The translations under genes were made by a program, and so were the position numbers. DNA of 64,000 nt from Gemmataceae bacterium (GTDB lineage: Bacteria > Planctomycetota > Planctomycetia > Gemmatales > Gemmataceae), in NCBI GenBank assembly GCA_022842245.1, contig JALHPZ010000020.1, forward strand, positions 1-64,000. Reading direction: 5' to 3'. The notes below the pieces were generated by a model. That model worked only from the letters and a program-made list of their open reading frames with translations, was not told the DNA's origin and made no database searches. Position 1 is the stretch's first letter; the number at the start of each line of letters is the position of its first letter. Shown here in pieces: positions 51,284 through 61,100 of this stretch.

Positions 51284-52690
51284 ATCACGAAGGACGTGCC
51301 CGTGCACGTCGGTCAGCCGGCGGTCGATGCCGTTGTGGCGAACGGTCAGCTTGGTGTGGTCGATGCCGAGCAGGTGCAGCACCGTCGCGTGGATGTCGTA
51401 GACCTCCGTCGGGTGCTTCCGGTCGGCGGGCTTGTAGCCGAAGTCGTCGCTGGGGCCGAACGCGACGCCGCCCTTGATTCCGCCGCCGCAGAGCCAGTTG
51501 GTGAAGCAGTACGGGTTGTGGTCGCGGCCCTTGCCGCCCTGCGAGCTGGGCATGCGGCCGAACTCCGTGGTCCAGAGGACGATCGTGTCGTTCAATAGGC
51601 CGGTCCGTTTCAAATCCTGAATGAGCGCCGCCGCGCCGCGCGCCATGCCGTGCGCCAGAGGGCCGTGGTCGCGCTTCACGTCCTCGTGGCTGTCCCAGTT
51701 GCGCCGGGGGAAGCCGTTGTCGTTGCCGCTCCAGATCTGCACGAAGCGAACACCGCGCTCGAGCAGCCTTCGGGCGACGAGGCACTTGCGGCCGAAGTAG
51801 TCGGTCTCCTCGATCGGGTTGATCTCCTTGTCGAACGTCCCCTTTCCGTGGTCGAGTCCGTAGAGCGCGAGGGTTTCCTTCGTTTCCTTCGAGAGGTCGA
51901 GGGCCTCCGGCGCGGCAAGCTGCATCTTCGCCGCCAGCTCGTAGCTCTTGATGCGCGCCTCCAGCCGGTCGTCGCCGGCGCGGTTCGCGGCGTGCTCCCG
52001 ATTCAGCTTTGCCATCAGGTCGTGCCCGGCCGCGTCGCCGGCCTTCGTGACGAATCCGGCGCGTTCGTCGGCGAAGAGGTCCTCGATCGGCGTTTTCGAA
52101 CCCGGATAGATGGCCGTGCCGGCGTAGCGAGACGAAAGGAACGCGGAGTCCCAGTTCTTGGTGCCGTTGGACGCGAGGCCGCGGTGGTCGGGCAGGACGA
52201 CGAACGTCGGCAGGTTCTCGTTAAGCGAGCCGAGTCCGTAGCCGACCCAACAGCCCATGCCGGGGAAGCCGGGGCGGTTGAAGCCGGTGGATTGCAGGAG
52301 CGTGCCCTGGCTGTGGACGCCGGTCTTGCCGACCATGTTGTGGACGAACGCCATCTCGTCGACGACGGCGCCGAACGGCGCGACCGGTTCACCGAGTTGT
52401 TTACCGGACTGCCCGTAGGGCTTGAAATCCCAGACGGGGCGCAGCCACGGGCCGAGGCCGTTCTGGAACGCCTCGACGTGTTCGCCGAAGTTCGCCTCCT
52501 GGCCGTGGCGTTTCACGAGTTCCGGCTTGAAGTCGAAGAGGTCGACGTGGCTGGCACCGCCGGCCATGAAGAGCTGGACGACGCGTTTGGCCTTCGCGGG
52601 GTGGTGCGTCGCCGCCGAGCCGATCATCGACGCGAGTGCAATGCCGCCGAGGCCGCCGCCGGATTGGAAGAGGAAATCGCGTCGGTTCAT
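51272..52690 (-). CDS. DUF1501 family protein, Tat-exported
   Basis: 472 residues from the ATG at 52690; a TTG two codons earlier is unlikely. The N-terminus MNRRDFLFQSGGGLGGIALA is a twin-arginine signal. The sulfatase/alkaline-phosphatase-like core shows VVQLFMAGGASHVDLFDFKP, FPGMGCWVGYGLGSLNENLP, TIVLWTTEFGRMPSSQGGKG, GRDHNPYCFTNWLCGGGIKG and DIHATVLHLLGIDHTKLTVR, with His and Asp clusters that bind metal in related enzymes. DUF1501 proteins are very abundant in planctomycetes and are nearly always beside PSD1 proteins, as here. Their substrate is not established. A decayed relative of this gene lies at 49270. Confidence 0.9.
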   Translation of the reverse strand: MNRRDFLFQSGGGLGGIALASMIGSAATHHPAKAKRVVQLFMAGGASHVDLFDFKPELVKRHGQEANFGEHVEAFQNGLGPWLRPVWDFKPYGQSGKQLGEPVAPFGAVVDEMAFVHNMVGKTGVHSQGTLLQSTGFNRPGFPGMGCWVGYGLGSLNENLPTFVVLPDHRGLASNGTKNWDSAFLSSRYAGTAIYPGSKTPIEDLFADERAGFVTKAGDAAGHDLMAKLNREHAANRAGDDRLEARIKSYELAAKMQLAAPEALDLSKETKETLALYGLDHGKGTFDKEINPIEETDYFGRKCLVARRLLERGVRFVQIWSGNDNGFPRRNWDSHEDVKRDHGPLAHGMARGAAALIQDLKRTGLLNDTIVLWTTEFGRMPSSQGGKGRDHNPYCFTNWLCGGGIKGGVAFGPSDDFGYKPADRKHPTEVYDIHATVLHLLGIDHTKLTVRHNGIDRRLTDVHGHVLRDLLA

Positions 52691-52814
52691 GGTCAATTCT
52701 CTCGTGGAGCGCGGCCGTTCCGGCGCCGGGCGATGGCGGATCGGGAGCGTCGGACGGTATTGTGGCGACCGATGCGGAGAGGACGAAACCGTCCCGCGCG
52801 GTTCGACGGATCGA

Positions 52815-54185
52815 TCAGCCGCGCACGATCGCCTTCACGACTTTCCCGTACACGTCGGTGAGGCGATAGTCGCGGCCGGCGTGGCGGTAGGTCAGCTTTT
52901 CGTGGTCGAAGCCCATCAGGTGCAGCACCGTCGCGTGCAGGTCGTGGACATGGACCTTGTCGTGCACCGCCTTGAAGCCGAAGTCGTCGGTCGCGCCGTG
53001 GGCCGTGCCACCCTTCGCGCCGCCGCCGGCGAGCCACATCGTGAAGCCGTGGTGGTTGTGGTCGCGGCCGTCGCCGCCCTCGGTGGTGGGCGTGCGGCCG
53101 AACTCGCCGCCCCACATCACGAGCGTGTCGTCGAGCAGTCCGCGATTCTTCAGGTCGGTCAGCAGCGCCCCGGCGGCGAGGTCCATGTCGGCGGCGAGCT
53201 TGCGCGTCGCGGCGTTGTGGTTGCCGTGAGTGTCCCACGGCTGGCCGTCGCCGTAATAGATCTGCGTGACGCGGACGCCGCGCTCGGCCAGGCGTCGCGC
53301 CAGCAGGCAGGCGTTGCCGAAGTGGGTGCGGCCGTACATCTCGCGCACCTTCACCGGCTCGCGGTTCAGGTCGAACGCGTCGGACGCTTCGGTCTGCATC
53401 CGGAAGGCGGTCTCCATCGTGCGGATGCGGGCTTCGAGGGCCGGGTCGCCGCCGCGCTCGGCGGCGTGGTCGCGGTTCAGTTCGCCGAGCAGGTCGAGTT
53501 GCTTGCGCTGCTCGGCGGAAGTCGTGTTGGGGTTGTGAAGGTTCGGCACCATCTTGCGCGGGTCGAGGTTCGAATGGTTGATGTACGTGCCCTGGAACTC
53601 GGAGGGCAGGAACGAGGCCGACCAGAGTTCGGCGAAGCGCACCGGCCGGCCGGGGCAGAGCACCACGAATGCGGGCAGGTCGGCGTTCTCGGTGCCGAGT
53701 CCGTACGTGAGCCACGCGCCGAGGCTCGGCCGGTTCGGCGTGAGGACGCCGCTGTTCATCATGAAGAGGGCCGGGCCGTGGTTCGGGTTGTCGCCGTGAA
53801 CGGCGCGCAGCACGCAGAGATCGTCTGCGTGCCGGGCGATGTTCGGCATCAACTCGCTGACTTCGAGTCCGCTCTGGCCGTGCTTCGCGAACTTGAAGGG
53901 GACGTTTAATAAGCCCGAGGTGGGGCGCTCGGTGCGGAGGTCCACTTCCTTGGGGCGCTGGCCGGCGAACTTGTTGATGGCCGGCTTCGGATCGAGGAAG
54001 TCCGGCCCGAACGCGCCGCCGTTCATGAACAGGTGAATGATGCGCTTGGCCTTCGGCTGGAAGTGCGCGCCGCTCGGAGTCGCCGCCGGCGCGAGCAAGG
54101 CCGCGAGGCCGAGGGTGCCCATGCCGCCGCCGAAGCGCTGGAGCGCCTCGCGGCGTGAGGGTAGTGATTCGGAATTCGAAGTCAT
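52815..54185 (-). CDS. DUF1501 family protein, Tat-exported (second copy)
   Basis: 456 residues from the ATG at 54185; the longer frame adds 17 non-conserved residues. Twin-arginine type start (SRREALQRFGGGMGTLGLAA). Core motifs: IIHLFMNGGAFGPDFLDPKP, LGAWLTYGLGTENADLPAFV, YYGDGQPWDTHGNHN, TLVMWGGEFGRTPTTEGGDG, RDHNHHGFTMWLAGGGAKGG and DLHATVLHLMGFDHEKLTYR. It is only distantly similar to the neighbouring copy (52690), so the two are old paralogues rather than a recent duplication. Upstream on the same strand are a very small membrane ORF and the PSD1 gene; the order PSD1 then DUF1501 is the usual planctomycete operon. Confidence 0.9.
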   Translation of the reverse strand: MTSNSESLPSRREALQRFGGGMGTLGLAALLAPAATPSGAHFQPKAKRIIHLFMNGGAFGPDFLDPKPAINKFAGQRPKEVDLRTERPTSGLLNVPFKFAKHGQSGLEVSELMPNIARHADDLCVLRAVHGDNPNHGPALFMMNSGVLTPNRPSLGAWLTYGLGTENADLPAFVVLCPGRPVRFAELWSASFLPSEFQGTYINHSNLDPRKMVPNLHNPNTTSAEQRKQLDLLGELNRDHAAERGGDPALEARIRTMETAFRMQTEASDAFDLNREPVKVREMYGRTHFGNACLLARRLAERGVRVTQIYYGDGQPWDTHGNHNAATRKLAADMDLAAGALLTDLKNRGLLDDTLVMWGGEFGRTPTTEGGDGRDHNHHGFTMWLAGGGAKGGTAHGATDDFGFKAVHDKVHVHDLHATVLHLMGFDHEKLTYRHAGRDYRLTDVYGKVVKAIVRG

Positions 54186-54247
54186 CGATGGCTCCGTCTT
54201 TGTGTCTTTGTGTCTTGGCTTGGCACTTCTCCGCACCCGGTCGTGAT

Positions 54248-54409
54248 TCAGGTCGATTTCCGCCGGTCTTTCCTAGACTCTATCCAACGGGTGAGGTAGT
54301 TCGCAGCCATCACGCAGCTCATGCAAAGGAAGAAAAAGACCGCGACCGCGAGCAGGATGAACAACGTGATGGTGTTGTTGAGGTCTTCCAAGGCTACCTC
54401 ACTCTGCAC
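54248..54409 (-). CDS. Possible 53-residue single-span membrane protein
   Basis: A GTG at 54409 opens VQSEVALEDLNNTITLFILL, continuing with AVAVFFFLCMSCVMAANYLT and a basic tail RWIESRKDRRKST before TGA at 54250-54248. One transmembrane helix (about residues 14-36) with a positively charged C-terminus gives a consistent topology. It starts 5 bases after the PSD1 stop and ends 62 bases before the DUF1501 start, so it would be the middle gene of the operon. No clear ribosome site was seen, and no family is recognised. Confidence 0.5.
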   Translation of the reverse strand: MQSEVALEDLNNTITLFILLAVAVFFFLCMSCVMAANYLTRWIESRKDRRKST

Positions 54410-54414
54410 TGGTA

Positions 54415-56730
54415 TCAGTCGACAAACTGAAATTCGTTGCTGCCGAGCAGCACGTGGGCATAGCGGTTCCAGGCATCCGGCTTCTCGTCGACATATTTCA
54501 ACGCGAGCGAGACCTCGCGTTCGGTCGGCATTCGATTGAACAATAACGAATAGGCTCGCTTCACGCGATCCGCTCCCCCCGTTGGTACGTCCGCATCTAG
54601 CCGCTTCGTGAGCGCGGCCGCCTCCTGTCGGAGCAGCGGGCCGTTCAGTGCGAAGAGTTGCTGGAGCGGCGTCGTGGTCGGAATGCGGTTCGCGCTGTGG
54701 GTCAGCGGGTCGGGGAAGTCGTGCAGGCGGAGCAGGTCGGTCAGATCCCGCCGGCGGACCTGTCCGTAGAGCGTGCGCCGGCGATTGTTCGCGTCCGTCA
54801 GATCTTGCGCCGGGCCGCCGAGTTCCTTATTCAGCGTGCCGTTGACGGCGAGCATCGCATCCCGCCAGGATTCGACTTCGAGCCGGCGGCGGTTCATCCG
54901 CCAGAGCCAGCGGTTGTCGGGGTCGATCGCTTGCTTCGCCGCGTCGGGAGCGCTCGCCTGCTGGTACGCCGCCGAGAGCATGATCTCGCGGTGCAGCCAC
55001 TTGAGCGACCAACCGTTGGCGACGAACCGCGCCGACAGGTCGTCCAGCAGTTCCGGGTGTGATGGTCGCTCGCCCTGCCGGCCGAAGTCGCTGAGGGTGT
55101 CCACGATCGCGCGGCCGAAGTGGTGCTTCCAGACGCGGTTCACGATCACGCGTGATGCCAATGGAGCACCGTCGGTCACGATCGCTTTCGCGAGTTCGAG
55201 CCGGCCGCTCCCCTTCGAGAACGGCGGTGCCATCTCGTTCGACAGCACCGTGAGGAAGCGCCGCGGCACGACGGGGCCGGGCCGGTTCGCATTGCCGCGC
55301 GCATGCATGGCGATGTCGTGGCCGACGCCCTCCTCGTATTCGAGCCGCGTCTTGTTCGGCCCGCGCGACACCACCGAGACGTGCCCATCCACGACGCCGC
55401 GCACGGGTACGTCCTTGAAGCCGGGCGTCTCTTCCAGCTTCTTGATGCGAGCCGTCAACTCGTCCAGCTTGGCCATGAAGTCGGCCGGTGCCGGCTTCAT
55501 GGCCTTTAAGGCCTTCATCTGCTCCTGCAAGACTTGAATATCATCCACCGCCTTCCGCACGGCTGCGGCTTCCGCATCCGGCAGTAGCGGCAGGTCGACC
55601 ATTCGAGTCCCCGCGATCACGCCGGCCAGTGCGTAATAGTCCTTCGTGCTGATCGGATCGAACTTGTGATCGTGACAGCGGGCGCAGGCCACCGTGAGGC
55701 CGAGGAATGTGCTGCTCACCGCGTCGATCTTCTCCTCCCACTCGTCGGCGACGATCGACCTGATGACGTCCACGTCGAGTTGCAGTTCCTTCCAGTAGTC
55801 CGGGCTGCCGCCGAGGAAACCGAGTGCCGCGCGTTCCTTCGGATCGAGACCCGGCTCGAGGTCGGCGGCCAACTGGCGAATCACGAACTGGTCGTACGGG
55901 AGGTCATCGTTCAATGCCTTCACGACCCAGTCGCGGTACGGCCACGATTGCCCGCGCGGCTTCATCCACGATTCCGGCACGTCGCAGTAGCGGGCGAGGT
56001 CGAGCCAGTACCGCGCCCAGCGCTCGCCGTACTGCGGGGACGACAGCAACCGCTCGACGAGGCGGGCATACGCATCCGGTCTTTGATCGTGAATGAACGC
56101 TTCGACATCTTCCGGTGTCGGCGGCAGGCCGGTCAGGTCGAAGGATGCGCGGCGGATGAGCACGCGGCGGTCGGCCGGTTTCGAAGGAGCGAGTTTGTTC
56201 CGCTCCATCGCCGCCAGCAGGTAGGAATCGATGCGGCGCTGCGGCCACTTCGCGTCCCGGACGGTGGGAAGCGGCGATTCCCGCAACGGTCGGAACGACC
56301 AGAACTGCCGGGCTTCGGCCGAAGAGGGATCCAGCGATGCCGCCGCTTTCGCACCCTCGGGGTAGACGGCGCCGTCGCGCACCCACTTTTCCAGAGTCTC
56401 GACCTGTTTCGCGCCGAGCTTCCCTTTCGGGGGCATCTGCAATTCGGCCTTCGTCGCGTGGACGGCCGCGATGAGCAGGCTCTGCTCCGGCTTGCCGGGC
56501 ACGATCGCTGGGCCGGATTCGCCTCCCGTCAGGATCGCCTCGCGGCTGTCGAGCGCAAGCCCGCCGCGCGTCTTCTTGGACTTGGTCGAATGGCACCCGT
56601 GGCAATGTTCGATCAGCAGCGGCCGCACTTGCTTCTCGAAGTACGCCACCGCCGCGGCGTCCGGCTCCGCGGCCCCGCTTCGGCCCATAACCACCAGCAG
56701 CAAGATCACGAACGGGATCGAATGGCGCAT
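54415..56730 (-). CDS. PSD1 and cytochrome c domain protein (PSCyt1-PSCyt2-PSD1)
   Basis: 771 residues from the ATG at 56730 (MRHSIPFVILLLVVMGRSGA, signal peptide); the longer start adds 31 residues before it. PSCyt1 region: QVRPLLIEHCHGCHSTKSKK with a haem-binding CHGCH. PSCyt2 (DUF1549): FDLTGLPPTPEDVEAFIHD, YGERWARYWLDLARYCD, CARCHDHKFDPISTKDYYAL with a second CxxCH. PSD1 (DUF1553): ASRVIVNRVWKHHFGRAIVD, SDFGRQGERPSHPELLDDLS, LHREIMLSAAYQQ, NRRRLEVESWRDAMLA. Such proteins are planctomycete-specific, exported and probably membrane- or cell-surface-bound with covalent haem. Role unproven; polymer breakdown or electron transfer has been suggested. Partner of the downstream DUF1501 genes. Confidence 0.93.
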   Translation of the reverse strand: MRHSIPFVILLLVVMGRSGAAEPDAAAVAYFEKQVRPLLIEHCHGCHSTKSKKTRGGLALDSREAILTGGESGPAIVPGKPEQSLLIAAVHATKAELQMPPKGKLGAKQVETLEKWVRDGAVYPEGAKAAASLDPSSAEARQFWSFRPLRESPLPTVRDAKWPQRRIDSYLLAAMERNKLAPSKPADRRVLIRRASFDLTGLPPTPEDVEAFIHDQRPDAYARLVERLLSSPQYGERWARYWLDLARYCDVPESWMKPRGQSWPYRDWVVKALNDDLPYDQFVIRQLAADLEPGLDPKERAALGFLGGSPDYWKELQLDVDVIRSIVADEWEEKIDAVSSTFLGLTVACARCHDHKFDPISTKDYYALAGVIAGTRMVDLPLLPDAEAAAVRKAVDDIQVLQEQMKALKAMKPAPADFMAKLDELTARIKKLEETPGFKDVPVRGVVDGHVSVVSRGPNKTRLEYEEGVGHDIAMHARGNANRPGPVVPRRFLTVLSNEMAPPFSKGSGRLELAKAIVTDGAPLASRVIVNRVWKHHFGRAIVDTLSDFGRQGERPSHPELLDDLSARFVANGWSLKWLHREIMLSAAYQQASAPDAAKQAIDPDNRWLWRMNRRRLEVESWRDAMLAVNGTLNKELGGPAQDLTDANNRRRTLYGQVRRRDLTDLLRLHDFPDPLTHSANRIPTTTPLQQLFALNGPLLRQEAAALTKRLDADVPTGGADRVKRAYSLLFNRMPTEREVSLALKYVDEKPDAWNRYAHVLLGSNEFQFVD

Positions 56731-56852
56731 TCGCGGGACCAGCTTTTCGGATGCGGAAGATTCCACCCGGCAGGATATCATTGTAACGCCGCCCGGCACA
56801 CGACCCAAGCGTTTCCGCCGCAATCGCGACTCCCGCCCGAATCGAGGCCAAC

Positions 56853-58118
56853 ATGAACCTCACCCCTCGCAACCGACGCGAATTCCTGTCGGGCGCCGCC
56901 CTGGCAGTCGCGGGCGGCTTCGGCCCGACCAATGCGGCCGGCGCGGCCGACGGGCCGCCCCTCGCGAAGCTCGAACCGGCGCTCGCTCCCAAACCGCGCG
57001 TGGTCGACCGGCTCCGGGCGCTGAAGCCCAATCACGCGGTCCTCTTGGGCAAGGCCGACGTCGTCGGAGAGTTCAACGACACCGCGAAGAAATACGACCT
57101 TCACAAGACCGGTCCGATGGGGCGCGACTTCACCATCAAGATGTGCTGGGCACCGGATCGGAACCGGGCGCTGTTCTGCGGCGCCAACCACGGTGTTCCG
57201 CATCGACTCAACGACGTCTGGGAGTTCGACCTGCCATCGCTGACGTGGGCGATGCTCTACGCCCCGGACCTGCCCCGCGGCTACGGCGACCTCGGCAAGG
57301 ATACGTCGGACGTCGAATTCAAGGACGGCATTCTAATCACGAAGCGCGGCGGCCCGGCGGTGATCGCCCACACCTGGTGGGGGCTGACCTACGACCCGCG
57401 CAAGAAAACACTGCTCTTCATGAACACCTGGGTCACGGATCGAAAGAAGGCCGTGACCGCGCTGGGTGGCGACCCGGCGGATCTCTATTCCGGTCCGCCG
57501 TTGTGGGCGTTCTTCCCCGCCGAGAAGAAGTGGAAGGCGTTCCGGTCGCCGAAGCCGTACCCGGTCGCGATCTTCGGCGGGATGCTGGAGTACATTCCCG
57601 AACTCGGCGGCAGCGTCTGGCACGCGAACAACTGGCAAATGCATGGCACGTGGCTCCACGACTACGAAAAGGACACTTGGAGGGATCTGAAGGCCAACGG
57701 CGGCGGAAAGCCGTTCGAGACGGAGGCCCCCGAACCCGAACAGATCGGCTACTACGATCCGGTGCGCAAGATCGTTGTCGTGCAGCGTCACCACGACACG
57801 CACCACTACGATCCGAAAACGAACGCGTGGAAGAAGGTACTCGTGGGCGACAAGGACGACGGGAAGTCGCCCTACGGCCACGACGCCCGCGCCGTCTTCC
57901 ATCACGACGCGGCGAGCGGGCACGGGCTGCTGGCGCAGTTCCAGACCAACACGCTCTGGGCGTACGACCCGGACAAGACGAACTGGACGAAACTCGCCCC
58001 GGAAGGCGACCCGATGCCGACCGGCGGCAAGCGCCTCGCGTATTGCGATCCGTCGTCGAACGCGCTGGTCGTGATCGACGGCACCACGGTTTGGGCGTAC
58101 CGATATCGGGCCGGATGA
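56853..58118 (+). CDS. Tat-exported Kelch-like beta-propeller protein
   Basis: 421 residues. Tat-type start NRREFLSGAALAVAGGFGPT. The body is built from Kelch-like strands in which aromatic and Gly residues recur: RLNDVWEFDLPSLTWAMLYA, WWGLTYDPRKKTLLFMNTWV, PPLWAFFPAEKKWKAFRSPK, TWLHDYEKDTWRDLKANGGG, HHYDPKTNAWKKVLVGDKDD, TLWAYDPDKTNWTKLAPEGD. A C-terminal strand AYCDPSSNALVVIDGTTVWA closes the propeller. No enzyme motif was found. Divergent from the PSD1 gene with about 120 bases between starts, and convergent with the kinase (8 bases). Confidence 0.75.
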   Translation: MNLTPRNRREFLSGAALAVAGGFGPTNAAGAADGPPLAKLEPALAPKPRVVDRLRALKPNHAVLLGKADVVGEFNDTAKKYDLHKTGPMGRDFTIKMCWAPDRNRALFCGANHGVPHRLNDVWEFDLPSLTWAMLYAPDLPRGYGDLGKDTSDVEFKDGILITKRGGPAVIAHTWWGLTYDPRKKTLLFMNTWVTDRKKAVTALGGDPADLYSGPPLWAFFPAEKKWKAFRSPKPYPVAIFGGMLEYIPELGGSVWHANNWQMHGTWLHDYEKDTWRDLKANGGGKPFETEAPEPEQIGYYDPVRKIVVVQRHHDTHHYDPKTNAWKKVLVGDKDDGKSPYGHDARAVFHHDAASGHGLLAQFQTNTLWAYDPDKTNWTKLAPEGDPMPTGGKRLAYCDPSSNALVVIDGTTVWAYRYRAG

Positions 58119-58126
58119 CTGGCGGT

Positions 58127-61100
58127 TTACGGGAGCGGTCCGGGGTCGAGGCCGAGGGAGATGAATTCCCGGCGGAGGTTGTCCAACTGCCACTGGCGCG
58201 CGGCACGTTCTCCGTCGATCAGCAGGGTGAGCCGGCACCCATCGTCGCTCAGGGCGAGCTGACGGACGCCGCCGCCGACGCGGAGCGTCAGGACGGGGTT
58301 GAAGTCGGCGTCCCACACTTTCACGGTCCGGTCGGCGGATCCGGTGAGGATGAGTCCGCCGGGTCCGACGGCCACGCCGCGGACCGCGTCGCGGTGGGCG
58401 TTTTGCAGCCGGATCAGTCCGTCACTCCGAGCGACCCAAACGCCGCCATCTTCGCCGCCGATCACGGCCACTCGCTCGTCGGCGCTTTGGGCCAGAGCGG
58501 TGACGGGCTGACCGACCGTCCACTCCCGCACCGGTCGGCCGGTCGCCGGGTCCAGCGCGAACAGCCGTCCGTCCCGTCGGCCGACGAGGATGCGTCCCGC
58601 GCCGGCCACGATGGCCCGGAAGCTCATCCCCTGACTTTGAATGTCGGCGTCGTTTTCAAACACGCGAGCCGCTTCCCATCGCGGAGACGCGAACACCGTG
58701 ACATGATCTTCGTCCACCGCCCAGGCCCGGCCGTCGGGCGCGAATTTCAGATCGACCAGGTTGGGAATGTGAACTTCGTGGGTGTCGTTGAAGCGCAGCA
58801 GGTCCAGTCGGGAATTGGCTCCGGAGTGGTTCATCGCTCGTCCGCCGTTCGGCCCCCACGCGAGGAGGGAACCCCATCCACTCCCGCGGAGCCGCTCGTT
58901 GCAGGTCCACGTGCCATCGGCCAGGGTCCACTCGGTCCGTTCCGATTCGGACTCGGTGCGGTCGCCGATCAACGCGATTCGGGTTCCATCCGCGGACGCG
59001 GCGAAGACGCGCGCGACGGCATAAGGACCGACGCCGATCGTATCCACCAGTCCGCCCGTCACGCGGTACAGGGCGACACGGTCGATCTCGGCGACGGCGA
59101 GGAGTCGGCTGTCCGGGCTGAACGCGAGTCGAAGACTTCCGGCCGTATGGGTGCGGTCGACCATACGGAGTCCGGCGACGGGATCCCAGAGGCGGACATG
59201 GTGATCGTGTTCGCCGCTGGTCGCGACGAACCGACCGTCGGGTGAGAACCGGAGATCGGTCATTTGGGGATTTTCGAGAGCCGCCCGACCGGGAGAGGCG
59301 AAGGGCATCCGGAAACCGCGTGGATCGAGGGTGGAGAGAACGGCCCGGGGAGTGAAGCCGATGCCGAGGTGGAAGATGGACTGACCATCGGGTGCGAGGG
59401 CGAAATTGCCGCTGATCGGTTGTGTCGTGGGGCGTATGGCGCCGGTGCGAGGTTGGAACGCATGGAGCCGCCACTCGTTGCCGTTGGGATCGGAGTGATA
59501 CACGGCCAGGGCGGCCTCGGACGGTAGGGCGGTGACGGACGGCAGAAGGGTTTGCGACTTGTGGAGGCATCCGCTCCACGTGCCGACATCCCAGCCGCGG
59601 ACCACCTCCCGACTGGCGGAATAGAGGCGGCGGGAATCGTCGCTGAACGCCAGCCGTCCGATCCGAAGGTCGCGCGGATTCGCTTCGTCTGTGGTGTGCG
59701 CGTTCCAGACGGCGGGCGGTTGGTCCGGTCGGGAGAGGTCCCAGGCGGCCAGTTGACCGCCGCGCGAGCCGGCCGCCAACCAACGACCGTCCGGGCTGAC
59801 GGCGACGGCGCGCAGTCCGTCCGGCTTCTCTTCGCGGGTCGCCCAGTCGGCGCTCAACCGCGCGGTGAAGGTCCGCTCCTTCTTTCCATCGTGGATTCGG
59901 TACAGCCCGACCCGGCAATCGTTTTCGAAGGTCTGCCATTCGGCAACGGCCAATCGCTGGCCATCCGGAGTGAACGCGACCGCGTAGGGTTTTCCACCTT
60001 CCGCGAGGTCCCGAACGGGGCGGAGGTCGGTGGCAGCCAGGGCGGCGGCGGCTTCGGATCGCAGTTCCGGCCAGGACGTTGCGGCGTCGGGATGGGCCGC
60101 CAGTACCTTCAACGTGGTCAGGTTCTCGTCGGCCCATCCCGACGCGGCATCGGCGCGGTGCTGACGGACCCGTTCGAGGGCGGCGTGGAATTCGCTCACC
60201 CGGGCGCGTTCGCCGGCGAGCGCCGCCTGAGCTTCGGCGGCGCGGCGGTCGGCGGCCTCGATCGCCAGCCGGTCCGCCGAGTCGATGACCAGTGCGGGCA
60301 CCAGCGCCCAGGCGATCAGGGCGAGGGCGACGGTGCCGGCATGCACGGGTTTGCGAAGCGCCCAGCGCGCGACGGTGGTGAGCGGGCCGACGGGTCTCGC
60401 ACGGGTGGGAACGCCGGTCAGGAAGCGTTCGAGGTCGTCGGCGAGGGCGAGGGCGGAGGGGTACCGATCGGCCGGGTTCTTGGCGAGGGCGGTCAGGCTG
60501 ATAGCGTCCAGATCGGCCGGCACTCCCGCGCGCCGCAGCGAGGCGGGCGCTTCGTGCAGCACGCGCTGCAGCACCGTCTCGCCCGACGGATTCGCGAACG
60601 GCGGGCGCCCCGCGAGCAGTTCGTATAGGATGACGCCGAGCGCGTACACGTCGGTGCGGGCGGTGAGGTTGCGGCGGTCGCCGCGGGCCTGCTCCGGGCT
60701 CATGTAGAGGGGCGTGCCGGCCGGGCGATAGGTGGCGGTGTGGTTCGGATCGTCGGTGAGAATGCGGGCGATCCCGAAGTCGGTCACGACGGGGACGGGG
60801 TCGGCGTCCGGCGACAATCGCATCAAGACGTTCGCCGGCTTGAGATCGCAATGGAGGATCCCGCGCTCATGGGCATGGTGGACGGCGCGGGCGATATCGC
60901 GAACCAACCGGGCGGCTTCGCGCGGCGGTCGGGGCGAACCGTGGCGCGCCAGCCAGCCGCCGAGGGTCGGCCCGTCCACGAATGCGGACGCGAGGTATGG
61001 CAGACCGTCGATTTCGCCCGCTTCGTAGACCACGCTAATGCCGGTATGTGTGAGCACGCCGGCGGCGCGGGCCTCGCGCACGAACCGTTCGCGGGTGGCA

